Source of the DNA: Candidatus Nitrotoga sp. M5
GTDB lineage: Bacteria > Pseudomonadota > Gammaproteobacteria > Burkholderiales > Gallionellaceae
Direction: 5' to 3'
Assembly (NCBI RefSeq): GCF_927904885.1
Contig: NZ_CAKMNW010000064.1
Coordinates: 1 to 56,606, forward strand
Length of the DNA stretch: 56,606 nt
A model generated the notes under the pieces. It was not told the origin of the DNA and ran no database searches. It worked only from the letters and a program-made list of their open reading frames with translations. The translations under genes were made by a program, and so were the position numbers. This document shows positions 53,654 through 56,606 of the stretch, piece by piece. How positions within the stretch are numbered: the stretch's first letter is position 1; each line of letters begins with the position of its first letter.

Positions 53654-54814
53654 ATGCTCATTGCCTGCACAACGGTTCCTTCATATCCTCTTCCTTCTGC
53701 GATGGAAGAGAGGGTTGATACCTTGATCAAGAATCAAAGTAAACCGCAACCTGAATTATTCGCTCATCGCATCATAGACTGGCAGCAACGACATGGTCGG
53801 CACGGCTTGCCATGGCAAGGCGAGGATGTTTATCACATATGGCTGTCCGAAATAATGTTGCAACAGACCCAGGTCATCACCGTAATCCCCTATTACCTTC
53901 GTTTCGTGGCAAGCTTTCCCACTATTGCAGCGCTCGCTGCCGACAGCGAAGAGGCAGTATTGGAGCATTGGAGCGGCCTGGGCTATTACTCACGTGCGCG
54001 CAACCTGCACCGCACAGCGCAACTCATCATGCAGCAGCATGAGGGAAAGTTTCCAAAGCACTTTGAAGACATCCTTGCTCTACCCGGCATCGGCCGCTCC
54101 ACCGCCGCAGCCATCAGCGCATTCGCATTTCATGAACGGCGCGCGATTCTCGATGGCAACGTCAAGCGTTTACTGGCACGCTACCATGCTGTTGAAGGCT
54201 ATACTGGCGAAAAAAAGATTGAAGCTCAACTGTGGCAACAAGCCGAAGCATTGCTGCCACAGAGTGATGTGGCGATCTATACGCAAGGCTTGATGGATCT
54301 GGGCGCACTGATCTGCACGCGCAGCAAACCACAATGCCCCATCTGTCCGCTGCAAAAAGATTGCAAGGCATATCAGACCGAACGGGTCGCTCAACTACCC
54401 ACGCCACGACCACGTAAAGTACTACCGGAAAAACACAGCACCTTCCTTTTGCTACTCAATGGCCCCGATATCCTGCTGGAAAAGCGCCCGGGAAGCGGCA
54501 TCTGGGGTGGCTTATGGTGTCTGCCGCAAATAGATTCGCAAATTTTAATTGAGATTGAGGACGCGGGTGCCTACTGTCTTCAACAATTCTGCATGGAAAC
54601 AACATACCCACTTACACTATCAACATTCACGCATACGTTCACTCATTTTAAGTTGCATATTACCCCCCTGTTATTGCAGGTAATTAACAACCCCAAACAA
54701 ATTCAAGAACCAGGCAGGATTTGGTTGGATGTGACTGATGCGTTGCAAGCTGCAATTCCTACGCCAGTGCGCAAACTTTTGCGGCAGATACAAGCGGGGC
54801 ACAGGGTGGGGTAA
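53654..54814 (+). CDS. mutY: A/G-specific adenine glycosylase
   Basis: This base-excision enzyme removes adenine opposite 8-oxoguanine. The helix-hairpin-helix with catalytic Asp is in LPGIGRSTAAAISAFAF and ILDGNVKRLLARY. The Fe-S cluster cysteines follow the C-x6-C-x2-C-x5-C spacing (CTRSKPQCPICPLQKDC). A C-terminal NUDIX-like recognition domain (about residues 255-375) is present. The homologous region begins around residue 34, so the first ATG (53654) may be too early; a start near 53702-53725 is possible. It is probably co-transcribed with asmA. Confidence 0.94.
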   Translation: MLIACTTVPSYPLPSAMEERVDTLIKNQSKPQPELFAHRIIDWQQRHGRHGLPWQGEDVYHIWLSEIMLQQTQVITVIPYYLRFVASFPTIAALAADSEEAVLEHWSGLGYYSRARNLHRTAQLIMQQHEGKFPKHFEDILALPGIGRSTAAAISAFAFHERRAILDGNVKRLLARYHAVEGYTGEKKIEAQLWQQAEALLPQSDVAIYTQGLMDLGALICTRSKPQCPICPLQKDCKAYQTERVAQLPTPRPRKVLPEKHSTFLLLLNGPDILLEKRPGSGIWGGLWCLPQIDSQILIEIEDAGAYCLQQFCMETTYPLTLSTFTHTFTHFKLHITPLLLQVINNPKQIQEPGRIWLDVTDALQAAIPTPVRKLLRQIQAGHRVG

Positions 54815-54966
54815 ATAGCGTTGGTAATCGCTGACATGCATTGATATTCACTAAGGTCGAGCTGTACTGTAGACTACAACTTCAATACTGCTTTTTAAAA
54901 TATTTCCTGATGTTTCGTTGGGCAATGGTGGGCAGTATGAATATTTTTTTTCTGGAGGATTAAGTT

Positions 54967-55299
54967 ATGAACATGCAAGCAATAATACGTGCGGTTGCAT
55001 TAACTGTAGGAATACTATTTAGCTCAATGTCCTATGCAGACCCGGTTTGGATTGACGTTCGGAGTGTGCTGGAAAATAAAATTGATAATATTGAAGGTGA
55101 TATCCGAATTTCACATTCAGATATAGTGGAAGGAGTAAGCAAGATCTATCCTGATAAAGATACAGATATTCGATTATATTGTCGTAGTGGTGGAAGGGCG
55201 GGTAAAGCAATGTCTGCTTTACAGAATGCTGGCTATACCAATGTACAGAATGTGGGCGGCATTAATGATGCTCGCAAGCTAAGGGCGATTACTAAATAA
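54967..55299 (+). CDS. Periplasmic rhodanese-like protein (PspE-type)
   Basis: This 110-residue exported single-domain rhodanese has a signal peptide ending near SYADPVW. The short domain starts VWIDVRS, and the active-site loop YCRSGGRAGKA carries the nucleophile cysteine. The C-terminal NVGGINDARKL is typical. It transfers sulfane sulfur in the periplasm; the physiological donor and acceptor are unknown. GGAGG precedes the ATG. Confidence 0.9.
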   Translation: MNMQAIIRAVALTVGILFSSMSYADPVWIDVRSVLENKIDNIEGDIRISHSDIVEGVSKIYPDKDTDIRLYCRSGGRAGKAMSALQNAGYTNVQNVGGINDARKLRAITK

Positions 55300-55370
55300 A
55301 TGGAAAAGTGTCTTCAGTTAGGGGTGAATAAGCAAACGCATTAAGCTCATTGCAGCTTGATATGCTGGTA

Positions 55371-55547
55371 GGTTGGGCTGAATGAAATGAAGCCCAACAT
55401 TACATAAGAATGGGTGAATTGATGCGTTACCGATGTGTCGATGTGGCGGATCACATGAGGCCAGGTTCACGCAGCGACTAAAAAGACAACCACCTTCATA
55501 CCTGCCGCGTGAGTGAGAGGTTGGGATTCATTCCATTCAGCCCAACC
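55371..55547. repeat. Inverted pair of REP-like palindromes
   Basis: GGTTGGGCTGAATG...GCCCAAC at 55371-55398 and its inverted counterpart at 55519-55547 (ending CATTCAGCCCAACC) share a 14-bp identical arm. Each unit is itself a GTTGGG...CCCAAC palindrome. The pair is separated by about 120 bp and lies in the gap between the rhodanese and channel genes. This is the arrangement of a REP doublet (REPIN). Confidence 0.75.
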
Positions 55548-55568
55548 GGGCTAATGAGAAAGTCATAA

Positions 55569-56492
55569 ATGAACCTTCGCCCCATACAAGTCCGACTGTA
55601 TCAAATACTCGAAAGCGAGGTTAAGCACGATCGCACCGCGAAGTTTTGCACCGTCCTGATTTCCACGGTAGTCTTACTTAACATCGTTGCTGTCGTGCTT
55701 GAATCCGTAAACACCCTATATCAAAAGTGGGGTATTTATTTCGATTTGTTCGAGTTGTTCAGCATTATCTTGTTTTCTATAGAGTACCTTCTACGAATCT
55801 GGGCGAACGGAGCCAGCCTTCCGTCGGGCCAAGGTAATACGTGGCGTGGCCGCAAAGCCTATATTCTGAGCTTTTATGGTTTGATCGATCTAGTAGCTTT
55901 GGCACCGTACTTTTTGCAAATGCTCATGCCCGGTCTGGATCTGCGTGTTATCCGTGCGGTTCGACTGCTTCGTGTGTTCAAGATCTCACATTACAGCACC
56001 GCCATAGAAGATCTAGTGCAGGCTATCTATGAAGAGCGGCGTTCATTTGCCGCAACTTTATATCTGTTGCTGATTACTGTTTTAATTACCTCTTCATTAA
56101 TGTATTTTGCTGAACATAAAGCACAACCTGAGATTTTTGCTTCCATTCCTGACGCGATTTACTGGGCGGTAATCACGCTGACCACGGTTGGTTATGGTGA
56201 TTTCACGCCAGTGACATGGATTGGCCGTGTCATATCACTTTTTACCGCATTTCTTGGCGTATGCACTGTTGCCATACTGACCGGTATCGTGGCTTCGGCA
56301 TTTGCAAACCAGATGGCAAGGCGTAGAGTTATTTTTGAAACGGAGCTTCGCAAGGCTTTTGCCGACGGAATAATTTCTCCTCAAGAAGATCAAATCCTAG
56401 ACCAGCTTGGTAGAGCATTCAATCTTTCTACAGAGGAAAAAGAAAAGATGATGGATAAGGTTCGCCAAGAATTAACCAAGCGCCAAACATAA
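55569..56492 (+). CDS. Voltage-gated-type potassium channel with a C-terminal helical domain
   Basis: This 307-residue six-helix ion-channel subunit has a voltage-sensor-like S4 with spaced arginines (LRVIRAVRLLRVFKISHY, about 128-145). The pore carries the potassium filter TLTTVGYGDFTP near residue 215 between S5 and S6. The cytoplasmic C-terminus (about 250-307) is not a cyclic-nucleotide domain; it is a charged helical segment (LRKAFADGIISPQEDQILDQ, then LSTEEKEKMMDKVRQEL). The ATG at 55569 has AGAAAG upstream. The REP doublet lies just before it. Confidence 0.9.
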   Translation: MNLRPIQVRLYQILESEVKHDRTAKFCTVLISTVVLLNIVAVVLESVNTLYQKWGIYFDLFELFSIILFSIEYLLRIWANGASLPSGQGNTWRGRKAYILSFYGLIDLVALAPYFLQMLMPGLDLRVIRAVRLLRVFKISHYSTAIEDLVQAIYEERRSFAATLYLLLITVLITSSLMYFAEHKAQPEIFASIPDAIYWAVITLTTVGYGDFTPVTWIGRVISLFTAFLGVCTVAILTGIVASAFANQMARRRVIFETELRKAFADGIISPQEDQILDQLGRAFNLSTEEKEKMMDKVRQELTKRQT

Positions 56493-56555
56493 GTATCCAA
56501 TAAGCAACATACGGCAATGCCCAAAATGCAATTCAGTTCAAGCGGACTAACCTTA

Positions 56556-56606
56556 GGGCACCTCTAAAAACCATAGCTTTCAAACTTTCCGGCCCAAACT
56601 TTATGA
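56556..56606 (+). repeat. Dispersed inverted-repeat element, cut by the window edge
   Basis: GGGCACCTCTAAAAACCATA is the terminal repeat of the family; the rest runs out of the window. The orientation cannot be fixed from one end. Confidence 0.65.

Noticed and set aside
1..56606. CRISPR arrays, tRNA or rRNA genes
   Set aside because: No regularly spaced identical repeats and no tRNA- or rRNA-like sequence were recognised; the repeats present are dispersed and inverted-terminal.

Overview
This window is most likely chromosomal DNA of a betaproteobacterium of the Nitrosomonadales/Gallionellaceae type, possibly a Candidatus Nitrotoga relative. That rests on the beta-type gene orders hisC-B-H-A-F-I-E-hinT-tatABC, yceD-rpmF-plsX-fabH-fabD-fabG and asmA-mutY, together with a moderate-to-low GC content. 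It is an inference from gene order and protein character, not from a database search. No rRNA, tRNA or CRISPR array was seen.

Layout. 1-4.75 kb is gene-poor: a Sel1-repeat protein, an NsrR-like Rrf2 regulator behind a large palindrome, two tandem exported methyltransferases, a broken NlpC/P60 gene and a degraded repeat copy. 4.8-11.75 kb is an iron-uptake block: a Fur box in front of fbpA-fbpB-fbpC, then fur, and a tonB-exbB-exbD operon on the opposite strand. 12.1-18.7 kb is a tripartite RND efflux operon (membrane fusion protein, pump, outer membrane factor) downstream of a TetR-type regulator. 18.9-25.6 kb holds lipid synthesis and envelope genes: lnt, a GIY-YIG protein, yceD, rpmF, plsX, fabH, fabD and fabG. 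25.7-34.5 kb holds a HAD phosphatase, an rRNA pseudouridine synthase, queA, the (p)ppGpp enzyme spoT, an unrecognised protein, a NIF3-family protein and a DegS-like membrane-anchored protease. 34.7-35.2 kb is a dead IS200/IS605 transposase. 35.3-42.6 kb is tatC-tatB-tatA, hinT and the histidine genes. 42.8-48.9 kb holds rpsT, a DUF1993 protein, argD-argF-argG, ppnP and yajQ. 49-51 kb holds a SufR-like regulator, an exported cupredoxin and a Tat-exported ferritin-like protein. 51.4-56.5 kb holds asmA, mutY, a periplasmic rhodanese and a voltage-gated-type potassium channel.

The most striking non-genic feature is a dispersed family of about 180-bp elements. They have terminal inverted repeats of the form GGGCACCTCTAAAA...TTTTAGAGGTGCCC. 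There are nine full, shortened, degraded or cut copies in 56 kb, including one inside the fab operon. At least two copies are flanked by 5-bp direct repeats, so this looks like a non-autonomous transposable element (MITE).

Other points worth following up are: an apparent AUA start codon for fabH in a TGATA overlap with plsX; a terminator-like hairpin in the first codons of fbpB; a hairpin that would mask the ribosome binding site of the SufR-like regulator; a 97-residue tandem duplication inside TatB; and the Tat-exported ferritin-like/cupredoxin gene pair with its own palindromic upstream region.
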